Of a stretch of 64,000 nt of DNA, positions 52,515 through 61,421 are shown piece by piece (within the stretch, counting starts at the first letter, position 1; the number at the start of each line of letters is the position of its first letter). The DNA comes from Pseudomonas sp. (GTDB taxonomy: Bacteria; Pseudomonadota; Gammaproteobacteria; Pseudomonadales; Pseudomonadaceae). The position numbers and the translations under genes were made by a program. The notes beneath the pieces are model-generated. The model saw only the letters and a list, made by a program, of their open reading frames with translations, did not search any database and was not told the DNA's origin. Where the stretch lies: NCBI GenBank assembly GCA_030699825.1, contig JAUYKV010000048.1, forward strand, positions 62,001 through 126,000, written 5' to 3'.

Positions 52515-53348
52515 ATGCCGATGCCCGAGCGTTGTCTATTGAAGTCGTTGATGTTGTTGGTTGGCTTGTGTTTGATGCCGTCGGTCGTTAGCGCCGCCGG
52601 TAAATGTGAGCGTTTGGTGGCGACGGGTAATCCCGAGTATCCACCTTACCTCTGGCGCGATCCGCAGAACCCACAACAGTTGATCGGCGCTAATGCTGAC
52701 TTGCTCAAGCATTTGGCTAAAGAGTTGGATCTGGTGATCGATGTGATCTACACCGGGTCCAGGTCTCGCGCCCAGGACGAGGTGCGCACGGGGCGGGTCG
52801 ATTTGCTCGCCGATGCTTTTCTGACTTTGCCGAGCCTGGAAAATATGGATTTTGTACACCCGGCGTTTTTCTTCACCCCTAGTGTGGTCTGGGTGCGTAA
52901 AGGCGCGGAGTTTCCCTACGCCAGTTGGGCTGACCTGCATGATCGCACTGGTGGCACGCTGGAGAGCAACAGCTTCGGTCAGCAGTTCGACGCCTATGCC
53001 AAGGCCAACCTGACCCTGGAGGGTGCGCCCAGCCTGGCTCAGGCATTTCAGAAGCTGTTGCTGGGCCGTAGCGATTACGTACTCTTCGAGCGTTTTCCGG
53101 GGCTGGCGCAGGCCGTGGCGCAGGGTGTCGAGGAGGAGTTGCTGGTACTGGATCCGCCTATTTCCAGCGATGGGTTGTACCTGGCCCTGTCACACAACTC
53201 GGCATGTAACGACCCCTGGCTGCGCGGACAACTGGCGAAAAAGATGACAGAATCGGTCGCTGCCGGCCTGCCGGAAACCTTGCTGCAACACAACCTGTTG
53301 CGCTGGAAAGAGCAGCAGGTGCAATCCGCAAGCGTCCCGAATCCGTAG
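52515..53348 (+). CDS. Periplasmic solute-binding protein, family 3-like
   Basis: A 277-aa exported protein of the amino-acid/PBPb type: signal peptide (LKSLMLLVGLCLMPSVVSA), then LVATGNPEYPPYLWRD, IGANADLLKHLAKELDLVID, RAQDEVRTGRVDLLADAFLT and NMDFVHPAFF, as in extracellular solute-binding proteins family 3. No ABC permease or ATPase is adjacent, so it may be a stand-alone sensor or supply a distant transporter. An ATG nine codons upstream (52488) is an alternative start; 52515 gives a more normal signal peptide. It is followed 10 nt later by the DUF4398 gene. Confidence 0.78.
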   Translation: MPMPERCLLKSLMLLVGLCLMPSVVSAAGKCERLVATGNPEYPPYLWRDPQNPQQLIGANADLLKHLAKELDLVIDVIYTGSRSRAQDEVRTGRVDLLADAFLTLPSLENMDFVHPAFFFTPSVVWVRKGAEFPYASWADLHDRTGGTLESNSFGQQFDAYAKANLTLEGAPSLAQAFQKLLLGRSDYVLFERFPGLAQAVAQGVEEELLVLDPPISSDGLYLALSHNSACNDPWLRGQLAKKMTESVAAGLPETLLQHNLLRWKEQQVQSASVPNP

Positions 53349-53358
53349 GAAGTTTTTT

Positions 53359-53709
53359 GTGATCAATCGATTTTCATGTGCCGCAATGGTGCTGCTGGGT
53401 TTGACCGGTTGCGCCAGCGATCCGGCGCCGACCGAGCAATTGCGCCTCACCGAGCAAGCCTTGGCGCAGGCCAGGGCTGTTGGTGCCGATGAGCAAGTAG
53501 TTGAACTGGCAATGGCCGAAGCCAAGTTGCTGCAGGCTCAGTCTGCCATGCAACGTGACGCCTTCAAGGAGGCGCGGGTGCTTGCCGAGCAGGCCGAACT
53601 GGATGCCCGCCTGGCGCAAGCTCGGGTGTTGACGCAGAAAAGTCAGGATCAGCTGAGCGAGCTGAATAACCGGATCAATCGCCTGCGCAAGCAGTTGGGG
53701 GAGCTGTGA
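53359..53709 (+). CDS. DUF4398 domain-containing lipoprotein
   Basis: 116 aa: lipoprotein signal ending VLLGLTGC, then a long alpha-helical, coiled-coil-prone region rich in Ala, Gln, Glu (QLRLTEQALAQARAVGADEQ, ARVLAEQAELDARLAQARVL) typical of DUF4398. GTG start. Its TGA overlaps the ATG of the OmpA-family gene by one base, so the two proteins are probably made in fixed ratio and may act together at the outer membrane. Function unknown. Confidence 0.82.
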   Translation: MINRFSCAAMVLLGLTGCASDPAPTEQLRLTEQALAQARAVGADEQVVELAMAEAKLLQAQSAMQRDAFKEARVLAEQAELDARLAQARVLTQKSQDQLSELNNRINRLRKQLGEL

Positions 53710-54524
53710 TGAATGTTCAGCTCCAGTTGCTGGGCGGCGCTCTGTTGGCGTTGCTGCTGAGTGGTTGCGCGGGTTCGCAGCAGCAGAGCAGCAGTGAGGC
53801 ACTCGAGGCGGCCCGCAGCAGTTTCCTGGCGGTCAAGGAAAACTCCGATGTGCTGCGCAGTGCACCTAAAGATGTGATCCGTGCGGGTGAGTCGCTGGCC
53901 CGTGCAGATCGCTTGTCGAGCTACTGGGGCAGTGCCGATGACGTTAGCCATTACGCCTACCTCAGTCAGCGTTACAGCGACATCGCCGGACAAAACAGTG
54001 CCTTGAACCTGAATCAGGATCGGGCGGCCAAGCTCGAGTTGGAGCGCCAGCGCCTGCAGCTCGACCTGCGTGAGGCCAAGTTGCTCAGCGTGCAGGAGCA
54101 GAGCAACTGGCTGGAAGAGCAGATGGTCAGTCTGGCAACCAGCGAAACCGGCCGTGGTTTGGTGATGACCCTGGGCGATGTGCTGTTCGATGCAGGACGG
54201 GCCAATCTGAACGCTTCGGCCAATCGTACGGTGCTGAAACTGGTGCAGTTCCTGCGGCTGAACCCGCGCCGGGTGGTACGTATCGAGGGCTACAGCGACA
54301 GCCGTGGCGACAAGCTGGAAAACCTCGAACTGTCCCGCGCACGGGCGCAAACCGTCGCCGATGTCTTGATCGATCTGGGCATCGATAGCAAGCGTATCGA
54401 AGTACAGGGCCATGGCGAGAGCTTCCCGCTCGCGGAGAATGCTTCGGCCAGGGGCCGGGCGCAAAACCGCCGGGTCGAGATCGTGTTCTCCGACGAACAG
54501 GGGCGTCTGGGTTTGGCACGCTGA
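53709..54524 (+). CDS. OmpA family lipoprotein with N-terminal DUF4398-like helices
   Basis: 271 aa. Lipoprotein signal (LLGGALLALLLSGC), an N-terminal helical region resembling the preceding protein (SSEALEAARSSFLAVKENSD, VIRAGESLARADRLSSYWGS), a coiled coil (KLELERQRLQLDLREAKLLS), and a C-terminal OmpA/MotB peptidoglycan-binding domain (LGDVLFDAGRANLNASANRT, VRIEGYSDSRGDKLENLELS, SKRIEVQGHGESFPLAENAS, RGRAQNRRVEI). Likely outer-membrane lipoprotein clamped to peptidoglycan. Coupled to the DUF4398 lipoprotein gene. Confidence 0.87.
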   Translation: MNVQLQLLGGALLALLLSGCAGSQQQSSSEALEAARSSFLAVKENSDVLRSAPKDVIRAGESLARADRLSSYWGSADDVSHYAYLSQRYSDIAGQNSALNLNQDRAAKLELERQRLQLDLREAKLLSVQEQSNWLEEQMVSLATSETGRGLVMTLGDVLFDAGRANLNASANRTVLKLVQFLRLNPRRVVRIEGYSDSRGDKLENLELSRARAQTVADVLIDLGIDSKRIEVQGHGESFPLAENASARGRAQNRRVEIVFSDEQGRLGLAR

Positions 54525-54569
54525 GCCAAGCATCATTCAAAGCCCTGGCGCGCCGGTAATTTTTACTGG

Positions 54570-54690
54570 TCATGTACCCGTTATGCGCTCATGGCACAAC
54601 CTAGGGTGGGCTTCAGCCCACCAGGGGCCGGATTTAGCGGCGCTGGGCTAAAGCGGAGCGCCGCCCGGCTCACCCTCCAATGGCGCTCGA
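54570..54690. repeat. Degenerate relative of the type-B MITE-like element
   Basis: CATGTACCCGTTATGCGCTC followed by GGCACAACCTAGGGTGGGCTTCAGCC (shown in two parts) parallels the left half of the 166-bp elements (TATGTACCCGTTATCTGTTG and AGCACAACCTCGTGGGAGGG), and GCGCCGCCCGG matches their right half, but the right terminal repeat is missing. Occupies part of a 354-bp gap before the MocR gene; the remainder holds that gene's promoter. Confidence 0.5.
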
Positions 54691-54813
54691 TTTTTTCACA
54701 ACCTCATACTCGCCCTACAGGGTGCGAACAACGCCAATAACAGTTGACTCCTTGGTAAATTGTTCCACTACAGTCGCTGGCGGATAGCTGCTGTGTCGTC
54801 CACAATTTATGGA

Positions 54814-54859
54814 ACTGTACCGGTGCACTTTCAGTTCGCTGGGTTACTGTAATGGTTCA
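54814..54859 (+). promoter_or_regulatory. Direct-repeat operator candidate before the MocR gene
   Basis: Two copies of ACTGTANNGGTNCA, ACTGTACCGGTGCA (54814-54827) and ACTGTAATGGTTCA (54846-54859), spaced 32 bp centre to centre, i.e. about three helical turns, on the same face. The second ends 19 bp before the start codon. Many MocR-type regulators bind direct repeats near their own genes. Confidence 0.6.
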
Positions 54860-54878
54860 ATAAAGCGGGAAGGCGGCC

Positions 54879-56318
54879 ATGACCAGTCTGTTGCTCTATC
54901 AGCGTATCGCCCAGCAATTGGCGGAAGACATCCGCCGCGGCGTCTATCAGCCGGGAGAGCGGGTACCGTCGGTGCGCAAGATGAGCTCGCAGCTCAGCGT
55001 CAGTCATGCCACGGTGTTGCAGGCCTATGCCAACCTGGAGGACCAGGGCCTGATCCGCGCGCGTCCGCAATCCGGTTTCTACGTGCACCAGACCCCGGCC
55101 CTGACCGCGCCGACCCCGGATATCGCCCGGGTCGAGCGTCCCAGCCTGGTGACGCGCAGCAGCATCATCAATCAGATCCTCACCGAGTCGCGCCGTGAAG
55201 GGGTATTCCCTCTTGGCGCGGCGGTGCCGCATGTCGACTACTTGCCGGTGCGCGCCTTGCATCAGCAATTGGCCAAGGTCACCCGCTTTCAGAGTCCGCG
55301 CGCCTTCAGCTATATGTTCAGCCCCGGTTTCGAGCCGTTGCGTCGTCAGGTGGCGATCCGTATGCGCGATGCCGGTGTGGTGGTCGATCCGGCGGAGGTG
55401 GTGATCACCCACGGCTGTGTGGATGCCTTGCAGATGTCGCTGCGGGTGCTGACCAAGCCGGGGGATTTGATCGCCACCGAGTCGCCGACCTATTACGGCC
55501 TGCTGCAGTTGGCCGATCTGCTCGGCTTGAAAGTCATCGAGATTCCCAGCGATCCAACCACGGGGATCAGCCTGGAGGCGTTGCAGCTGGCGGCCAGCCA
55601 GTGGCCGATCAAGGCGCTGGTGCTGACCGCACGCTTGAGCAATCCGCTTGGCGGCAGCATCCCCGAACCGCGGCAGAAGCAGTTGCTGCGCCTGGCCGGA
55701 GATTTCGATATCCAGATCGTCGAGGACGACATCTACGGCGAACTGATGTTCGAGCAAGGCCCGATCAAGGCGCTGAAGTCGCATGATCGGGAAGGACGGG
55801 TGGTGTATTGCTCGAGCTTCTCCAAGACCCTGTCGCCCGGGGTGCGCATCGGCTGGATCATCGCCGGCAAATACCAGGAGGAAATCCAGCGTCTGCAGAC
55901 CTTCAGCACCCACTCGGCCTGTAGCGTCACGCAGATGGCGGTGGCCGCCTATCTGGAGAACGGCGGCTACGACCGCCACCTGCGTTATATCCGCCAGGAG
56001 TACCGCAAGAACCTCAGCGCCTTCCAGCTGGCGATCCAGCAGTACTTCCCCGAAGGCACGCAGATGACCCGGCCCAACGGCGGCTTTATCCTCTGGGTCA
56101 GCCTGCCGGTGCGGGTCAACACCAAGGACTTGCACGTGCGCGCCCTGCAGCAGGGCATCAGCATCGCGCCGGGGCTGATCTTCAGCAACACCGAGCAGTT
56201 CAACCACTGCGTGCGCCTCAATTGCGGCATCCCCTGGAACCGCGAGGCCGAGCGGGCGCTGATGACCCTGGGCATGCTGGCCAGCCAGTTGTGTCAGGAG
56301 GCGACGGCGAGTAGCTGA
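54879..56318 (+). CDS. MocR-type regulator: GntR HTH fused to aminotransferase-like domain
   Basis: 479 aa. N-terminal GntR winged helix (YQRIAQQLAEDIRRGVYQPG, ERVPSVRKMSSQLSVSHATV, LEDQGLIRARPQSGFYV) and a C-terminal fold-type I aminotransferase domain with the PLP lysine in VYCSSFSKTLSPGVRIGWI and the Asp/Tyr of VEDDIYGEL. Such proteins are PLP- or amine-responsive transcription factors rather than enzymes. P. aeruginosa has a close counterpart (PA2897, from memory). The gene has candidate direct-repeat operators in its leader. Targets unknown. Confidence 0.9.
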   Translation: MTSLLLYQRIAQQLAEDIRRGVYQPGERVPSVRKMSSQLSVSHATVLQAYANLEDQGLIRARPQSGFYVHQTPALTAPTPDIARVERPSLVTRSSIINQILTESRREGVFPLGAAVPHVDYLPVRALHQQLAKVTRFQSPRAFSYMFSPGFEPLRRQVAIRMRDAGVVVDPAEVVITHGCVDALQMSLRVLTKPGDLIATESPTYYGLLQLADLLGLKVIEIPSDPTTGISLEALQLAASQWPIKALVLTARLSNPLGGSIPEPRQKQLLRLAGDFDIQIVEDDIYGELMFEQGPIKALKSHDREGRVVYCSSFSKTLSPGVRIGWIIAGKYQEEIQRLQTFSTHSACSVTQMAVAAYLENGGYDRHLRYIRQEYRKNLSAFQLAIQQYFPEGTQMTRPNGGFILWVSLPVRVNTKDLHVRALQQGISIAPGLIFSNTEQFNHCVRLNCGIPWNREAERALMTLGMLASQLCQEATASS

Positions 56319-56398
56319 ATGACTTCGCGATTAACCCGAATCGGCCAGGCATTGCGTCTACCAGGACGAAGAGCTTTTTCGCCCCAAGGAGATGTGTC

Positions 56399-56855
56399 AT
56401 GTCGAGGATTCAGGCGTTACATCCACAACCCATGCTGCAGGGGTTTGCCGCTAGCCTGCTGGTGAGCCTGGTCGCCTGCAATGCCGCTCAACCGGAGCCG
56501 CCGCAGAGTCATGCTGCCGATCAGCCAGAGCCCGTTGCGGCCGTTGAGCAATCCACAGGCGCGACAAAAATCTGAGAAGAGAGCGTCGGCATCGATTCTG
56601 GCGGAAGATGCGGGCAAGCAAGCACCTCATGAGGCCAGCGACTTGCTATCGGCGCCGAGTGCCGAGTTACCCATGACTGCTGTGGAATCGGCACCACTGG
56701 CTGGCATGGCGGCGAAGCTGGATACGGAAAAAGCGCTGATGCAGCAGCTCGAACTGCGCCGCGCAGGCAAGGTCGAGGAGGCGCAGCGCCTGCAGTTGGA
56801 TTACCCGCAGATGGATATCGAGGTGCAGCTCGATCGCCTCGAGAAAGGCCGCTAG
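56399..56855 (+). pseudogene. Putative small lipoprotein gene split by a frameshift at an A5 tract
   Basis: The ATG at 56399 has an excellent AAGGAG 7 nt upstream and starts a 58-aa frame with a lipoprotein-like segment (FAASLLVSLVACNAAQPEPP) ending at 56575. A second frame continues to 56855 without its own ribosome-binding site (EDAGKQAPHEASDLLSAPSA, EKALMQQLELRRAGKVEEAQ). Removing one A from the AAAAA at 56566-56570 fuses them into a ~151-residue protein. This may be a mutation, a sequencing error, or slippage at the homopolymer. Function unknown. Confidence 0.6.
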
Positions 56856-57013
56856 AAGCCTGTCGATATGAGAGCGGGTGGAATCGGCTAGCAGGCTGAG
56901 CGATTTTTCACAGCCGCTGAGTAAAACCTGTGTAAGTACCACATGGCGAGCTTGCTTGATGTCGGGGGAGGGGAGAGCATAGTGCTCCCTCTTTGCTGTG
57001 ATTGTGCGTGTCG

Positions 57014-57499
57014 ATGATTGGTTTCCGGTTTGCGTTTTTACTTCTGACTCTGCTATCGCTGAGTGCGTGCGACAACGAAAAGACCACTACCACCGTGCCA
57101 CACGAGCCTGCCGAGCCGGCGGTAGCCGTCATGCCAGCGCCAACGCCAACGGCAGATATAGTCCCCGCTCCAGTCTCCGAGCCGGTGATCAAGGCGGCAA
57201 GCGAACCCGCTCGACCTGCCGCCGTTGTGAGCAAGCCGGTGGCTGAAGACGCTGTTGTTGCCCCTCCGCTCAAGGCGGACCTCGACTTGAGCCTGCCGCC
57301 GGATTTGTTTGAGGAATTGCAGTCGCTCGTTGCCCCAGATGAGCCGCCGTCACCGGCCTTGCTGCCGCCGCTATTCCGGGCAGAGCAGGCTGCAGAAAGC
57401 CCCTTTCAGCTCAATGGCAAACTGATCACCAATGAGCAGGGGGATGACTACTGGGATTCGCTGGAAGGTGCCGAACTGCAGTTCGAATTCAGGCGATAG
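57014..57499 (+). CDS. Putative lipoprotein, Pro/Ala-rich
   Basis: 161 aa with a lipoprotein signal (FAFLLLTLLSLSAC), a Pro/Ala/Val-rich low-complexity linker (residues ~25-90) and a short folded-looking C-terminus (LDLSLPPDLFEELQSLVAPD, NEQGDDYWDSLEGAELQFEF). The ATG giving MIGFRFAFLL is preferred to an upstream TTG. No recognised domain. Composition suggests an envelope lipoprotein reaching through the cell wall. Confidence 0.65.
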   Translation: MIGFRFAFLLLTLLSLSACDNEKTTTTVPHEPAEPAVAVMPAPTPTADIVPAPVSEPVIKAASEPARPAAVVSKPVAEDAVVAPPLKADLDLSLPPDLFEELQSLVAPDEPPSPALLPPLFRAEQAAESPFQLNGKLITNEQGDDYWDSLEGAELQFEFRR

Positions 57500-57656
57500 T
57501 CAGAGTGAAGGTCCGGCTGTGCTGAGCACCTCAGCCCGCTCGAATGGTATCGCTCTGACTGAAGCCAGAACGCAGTAAGCGAATGGGCAGTTCCAGTCGC
57601 GTCGATGCGTTATCACCTACGCACTTCGAACACCTTTCGGGGTTCCAGCTCGGGTC

Positions 57657-57694
57657 ACAAAAATGCCGCTCACTTGGCTGAGTGAGCGGCATTG
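57657..57694 (-). terminator. Terminator of the DUF3509-like gene
   Basis: Perfect 12-bp stem ATGCCGCTCACT / AGTGAGCGGCAT with a 6-nt loop; on the minus strand it is followed by TTTTGTG. It closes the minus-strand unit that starts at 58293 or 58013. The rest of the 226-bp gap after the lipoprotein gene shows nothing notable. Confidence 0.8.
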
Positions 57695-57725
57695 CGCTGT
57701 GCGAAGTAGGGCTGTGCAGGCTATT

Positions 57726-58013
57726 TCAGTCGACGTGATAACTGAGTACGCTATTTTGTTCTTTCAGCGCCTTGCGCATCTCTGCGGGAATATTGCCGGA
57801 GCGAACGGCAAGTTCCAGGCGAATTTCTTCGAGGCTTTGTGCGAAAGCTTGCGCATCGTCACGCTGGGCGGAGCTGAGGACTCGGCTGTAGGCGGTGACA
57901 TCGGCGTCGTCGAGCAGGGACAGGACAATGCCGCCGTCTGGGCGGCGCGGGCTGAAAGTGACGCGTAAAGGAGCAAACAACTGTTCGACGAACTGGCGAT
58001 TGATGCTATCCAT
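57726..58013 (-). CDS. DUF3509-like small protein
   Basis: 95 aa without signal or membrane segment. LFAPLRVTFSPRRPDGGIVL, ALSLL-type strand then AYSRVLSSAQRDDAQAFAQS and LELAVRSGNIPAEMRKAL resemble Pseudomonas DUF3509 proteins, small cytoplasmic proteins of unknown function. GGAGAACG upstream of the ATG. Ends just before a strong terminator. Family assignment is from memory and moderate. Confidence 0.65.
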   Translation of the reverse strand: MDSINRQFVEQLFAPLRVTFSPRRPDGGIVLSLLDDADVTAYSRVLSSAQRDDAQAFAQSLEEIRLELAVRSGNIPAEMRKALKEQNSVLSYHVD

Positions 58014-58071
58014 GACCGTTCTCCATCCAGGGGCTAATAACTTGTGACACCGATGCCCTGGTGAAGTTCGG

Positions 58072-58293
58072 TCAAGCCAGTAGCGACTGTCGTGCGCGCT
58101 CGATTACCTGCGGCAAGGACTCGCTGCTGTACTGCTCGGGGTACAGGCGCTGGGTATGCTGGGCAATACCGGCCTGATTGACGATAGTGAAGCTAAAGTT
58201 ACCCTTGCGGCTGGCAAGAATGCGGCAATCGAATGGCGCAAAGGCGTTGGATAGGGTGCGAATGGCATCCTGAATTTGGTGTTGAGTATTCAT
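58072..58293 (-). CDS. Small conserved-looking protein of unknown function
   Basis: 73 aa: MNTQHQIQDAIRTLSNAFAP, DCRILASRKGNFSFTIVNQA and RLYPEQYSSESLPQVIERAR, compatible with a short alpha/beta fold. Its FAPFDCRI segment echoes the FAPLRVTF segment of the adjacent DUF3509-like protein, so the two may be distant relatives. A GGAAAC site precedes the ATG. Tandem with the DUF3509-like gene, 58 bp apart. Confidence 0.55.
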   Translation of the reverse strand: MNTQHQIQDAIRTLSNAFAPFDCRILASRKGNFSFTIVNQAGIAQHTQRLYPEQYSSESLPQVIERARQSLLA

Positions 58294-58877
58294 TTTTTGG
58301 GTGTTTCCTAAAACAGCGGGCGCGTCATTGCGCTAAATAAAGCTCCAGGCTTTCGACTTATTGGCCGAAGGCATGAGTCTAATCGGAGCGGGACTTCGCG
58401 CATAAGTTCAGTGTTGACCAGTGCTTATGCGGGTCGGTACTTCGGAGGCAGGCTGAGTCAGTGCTTACGCAAGACGGCCTGATCAGTCAGCAGGTTGGGT
58501 CTGGTAAGGAACTGTGCGGCACAGCCTGATGGGGCGTATGCGTTCTTTACCTGGATTCCATCGAGGGGGCCGGAAGGCCTGAATGACTTGCAGCGTGGTA
58601 CTAACGGGCCGGATGTTAACTGTTCGAACAAGTATTAGCCAGCTTAATCTGTACAGGGCGCGGATAATACCCAGGTGGAGTCAGCTGGCTTTGGTCCGGT
58701 ATTGCGGCGATCCGCTGGCAGTCGCCAACGATCGCCAGCAAGCTAGCGCCTGCAATACATGGGCTGAGTCGATGCAATGATTATTGCCAGGCAGAGCCGA
58801 GCCGAGCATCGGATGCAATTTAGCCCATGCTCCGTTACGATTAGCCCACTTTTGCTTTCCTCTCGCGACGGTTTTAG
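58294..58877. other. 584-bp region before dnaX with two inverted repeats
   Basis: No credible coding gene. At 58699-58758 an inverted repeat GTATTGCGGCG / CGCCTGCAATAC encloses an inner pair GGCGATC / GATCGCC; at 58758-58829 follows CATGGGCT / AGCCCATG. These could fold in a dnaX leader RNA or a small RNA. P. aeruginosa carries the 4.5S RNA gene at this place, but the conserved 4.5S core is not present here. Confidence 0.5.
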
Positions 58878-60938
58878 ATGAGTTATCAGGTTCTTGCACG
58901 AAAGTGGCGTCCGCGCTCGTTTCGCGAAATGGTCGGCCAGACCCATGTGCTCAAAGCGCTGATCAACGCCCTCGACAGTCAGCGCCTGCATCACGCCTAC
59001 CTGTTTACCGGTACCCGTGGGGTTGGCAAGACCACAATTGCGCGCATTATCGCCAAGTGCCTGAACTGCGAAAGCGGGATCAGTTCGACGCCTTGCGGGG
59101 TTTGCTCTATCTGCAAGGAGATCGACGAGGGGCGTTTCGTCGACCTGATCGAGGTCGATGCTGCCAGTCGCACCAAGGTCGAAGACACTCGCGAGCTGCT
59201 GGATAACGTGCAGTATTCGCCGAGCCGTGGGCGCTTCAAGGTCTACCTGATCGACGAAGTACACATGCTCTCTTCGCACTCGTTCAACGCCTTGCTCAAG
59301 ACTCTGGAAGAGCCGCCGCCGCACGTCAAATTCCTGCTGGCAACCACCGACCCGCAGAAGCTGCCGATGACCATTCTGTCGCGCTGCTTGCAGTTCTCTC
59401 TGAAGAACATGCCGCCGGAGCGGGTGGTCGAGCACCTGACTCATGTATTGGGGGCGGAAAATATTCCGTTCGAGGAGGATGCACTCTGGCTGCTCGGGCG
59501 TGCGGCCGATGGTTCGATGCGCGATGCGATGAGCCTGACCGACCAGGCGATTGCCTTCGGTGAAGGCAAGGTGCTGGCGACAGACGTGCGGGCGATGCTC
59601 GGCACCCTCGATCACGGTCAGGTGTATGGCGTGCTGCACGCTTTGCTCGAGGGCGATGCGCGCGGCCTGATCGATGCCGTACGCCATTTGGCCGAGCAGG
59701 GGCCCGACTGGAGCGGGGTGCTGGCGGAGATTCTCAACGTCCTGCACCGCGTGGCCATCGCCCAGGCGCTGCCGGATGCGGTCGACAACGGCCAGGGCGA
59801 CCGTGATCGGGTGCTGGCATTGGCCGAAGTGTTGCCGGCCGAAGACGTGCAGTTCTATTACCAGATGGGCTTGATCGGTCGACGCGACCTGCCGTTGGCA
59901 CCGGATCCGCGCAGCGGTTTCGAGATGGTGCTGTTGCGCATGCTGGCGTTTAGGCCCGCCGATAGCGGCGATGGGCCGAGGGTGGCACTAAAGCCGCTAG
60001 GGATTAGCCAGGCCACTGCTGATTCCCGCCCCAACCCAGTGGCCGGCACGGCTGTGTCGGCTGTGACTGCTGCCGCTACCGTTGTTGAAGCTAAGACTGA
60101 AGCCGAAGCTGAGCCTGTGCTGGTGGTGGCTGTTGTGCCAGAGCCGCCGCTTGCGCCGGCCGAGCTTCAGGCGCCAGCGCCGGTCGAGCCGGAGCCTGCG
60201 GTTGCAGCGCCCCCGGTTGTCGCTGCGGCGCAGACTGCCGCGCCGCCAGCGGCGATTGCTGCAGTGACGAATCTGCCCTGGGAAGATCAGGCCAGTGCGC
60301 CACTGGCTGAGCCGGACTCGGCGTCGCCGCAAGCCGAGGCGTTGACGCTACAGCCCGCCAGCATCGCGCCGCCGGTCGAGGCCGGCAACGACAGCGATGA
60401 TGAACCGCCGCTGGGCGATTATGATTATGTGGAGATGGATGCACAGTCGTTCGACTACGACTTCGAGGCGCTTGATTCCGTTACCGTCGAGGTGGAACCG
60501 CAGTTGGCGGCGAAGCCGGCGACCGGCCTGGCTGCCGACTGGTTGGAGCTGTTCCCCAAGCTTGGTCTGTCTGGCATGACCGGCAGTATCGGCGCCAACT
60601 GCACGCTGATGGCGGTCGAGGGTGATCGCTGGTTGTTGCATCTCGATCCAGGGCAGAGTGCGCTGTTCAATGCGACCCAGCAGCGCCGTTTGAATGATGC
60701 CCTGAACCAGTATCATGGGCGCGAGTTGCACCTGCAGATCGAGCTGTGCGCGCCCGAGCAGGAAACCCCGGCGCAGGCAGCGGCACGCAAGCGGGCCAAT
60801 CGCCAGCGCGAGGCAGAAGAGTCGATCCACGGTGATCCGCTGGTGCAGCAAATGATTCAGCAGTTCGCCGCGGTTATCCGCGCGGACAGCATCGAACCCG
60901 TAGATATTCAAGTTAACTCCCTGATTACCGAGGACTAG
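58878..60938 (+). CDS. dnaX: DNA polymerase III subunit gamma/tau
   Basis: Clamp-loader ATPase, 686 aa. Walker [17 protein letters not shown], zinc module [19 protein letters not shown], Walker [21 protein letters not shown] and sensor-1 region [17 protein letters not shown]. Residues ~380-540 are a Pro/Ala/Glu-rich linker, and the C-terminus ([40 protein letters not shown]) is the tau polymerase-binding domain. I saw no A AAA AAG-type slippery signal at the domain border, so a frameshifted gamma form is not predicted. ybaB follows after 4 nt. Confidence 0.96.
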   Translation: MSYQVLARKWRPRSFREMVGQTHVLKALINALDSQRLHHAYLFTGTRGVGKTTIARIIAKCLNCESGISSTPCGVCSICKEIDEGRFVDLIEVDAASRTKVEDTRELLDNVQYSPSRGRFKVYLIDEVHMLSSHSFNALLKTLEEPPPHVKFLLATTDPQKLPMTILSRCLQFSLKNMPPERVVEHLTHVLGAENIPFEEDALWLLGRAADGSMRDAMSLTDQAIAFGEGKVLATDVRAMLGTLDHGQVYGVLHALLEGDARGLIDAVRHLAEQGPDWSGVLAEILNVLHRVAIAQALPDAVDNGQGDRDRVLALAEVLPAEDVQFYYQMGLIGRRDLPLAPDPRSGFEMVLLRMLAFRPADSGDGPRVALKPLGISQATADSRPNPVAGTAVSAVTAAATVVEAKTEAEAEPVLVVAVVPEPPLAPAELQAPAPVEPEPAVAAPPVVAAAQTAAPPAAIAAVTNLPWEDQASAPLAEPDSASPQAEALTLQPASIAPPVEAGNDSDDEPPLGDYDYVEMDAQSFDYDFEALDSVTVEVEPQLAAKPATGLAADWLELFPKLGLSGMTGSIGANCTLMAVEGDRWLLHLDPGQSALFNATQQRRLNDALNQYHGRELHLQIELCAPEQETPAQAAARKRANRQREAEESIHGDPLVQQMIQQFAAVIRADSIEPVDIQVNSLITED

Positions 60939-60942
60939 CACC

Positions 60943-61269
60943 ATGATGAAAGGTGGCATGACCGGCCTGATGAAGCAGGCCCAGCAAATGCAGGAAAAAA
61001 TGCAGAAAATGCAGGAAGAGCTGGCGAACGCCGAAGTGACCGGTCAATCCGGTGCTGGCCTGGTCAGCGTAGTGATGACCGGTCGGCATGACGTCAAGCG
61101 CGTGAGTCTGGACGACAGCCTGATGCAGGAAGACAAGGAAATCCTCGAGGACCTGATCGCGGCGGCGGTCAACGATGCGGTGCGCAAGGTCGAGCAGAAC
61201 AGTCAGGACAAGATGTCCGGCATGACCGCAGGGATGCAGCTGCCCCCCGGCTTCAAAATGCCTTTCTGA
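60943..61269 (+). CDS. ybaB: YbaB/EbfC family nucleoid-associated protein
   Basis: 108-aa DNA-binding protein: [40 protein letters not shown] and [20 protein letters not shown], ending LPPGFKMPF. It lies between dnaX and recR as in most bacteria and is thought to bind DNA as a homodimer. Confidence 0.96.
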   Translation: MMKGGMTGLMKQAQQMQEKMQKMQEELANAEVTGQSGAGLVSVVMTGRHDVKRVSLDDSLMQEDKEILEDLIAAAVNDAVRKVEQNSQDKMSGMTAGMQLPPGFKMPF

Positions 61270-61421
61270 TTGGCTTCGTGCCGTCCAGTCGATGCACATG
61301 GCTGCGTTGCCGGCGGGCTCGGAATCCTCATGTGCTCCAGCACACTGCGGTTCCTCGCCCGCCGGCGCCTTGCCCTGCACACCGCCTGATCGCCACTTTT
61401 CTGCTGCTGTATTCGCAGCGT

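Noticed and set aside
58560-58877. 4.5S (SRP) RNA gene upstream of dnaX
   Set aside because: The expected conserved GGTCCGGAAGGAAGCAGC core is absent, although the position would fit.
58878-60938. Programmed -1 frameshift producing DnaX gamma
   Set aside because: No A AAA AAG-like slippery heptamer was seen near the domain III/IV border or linker.
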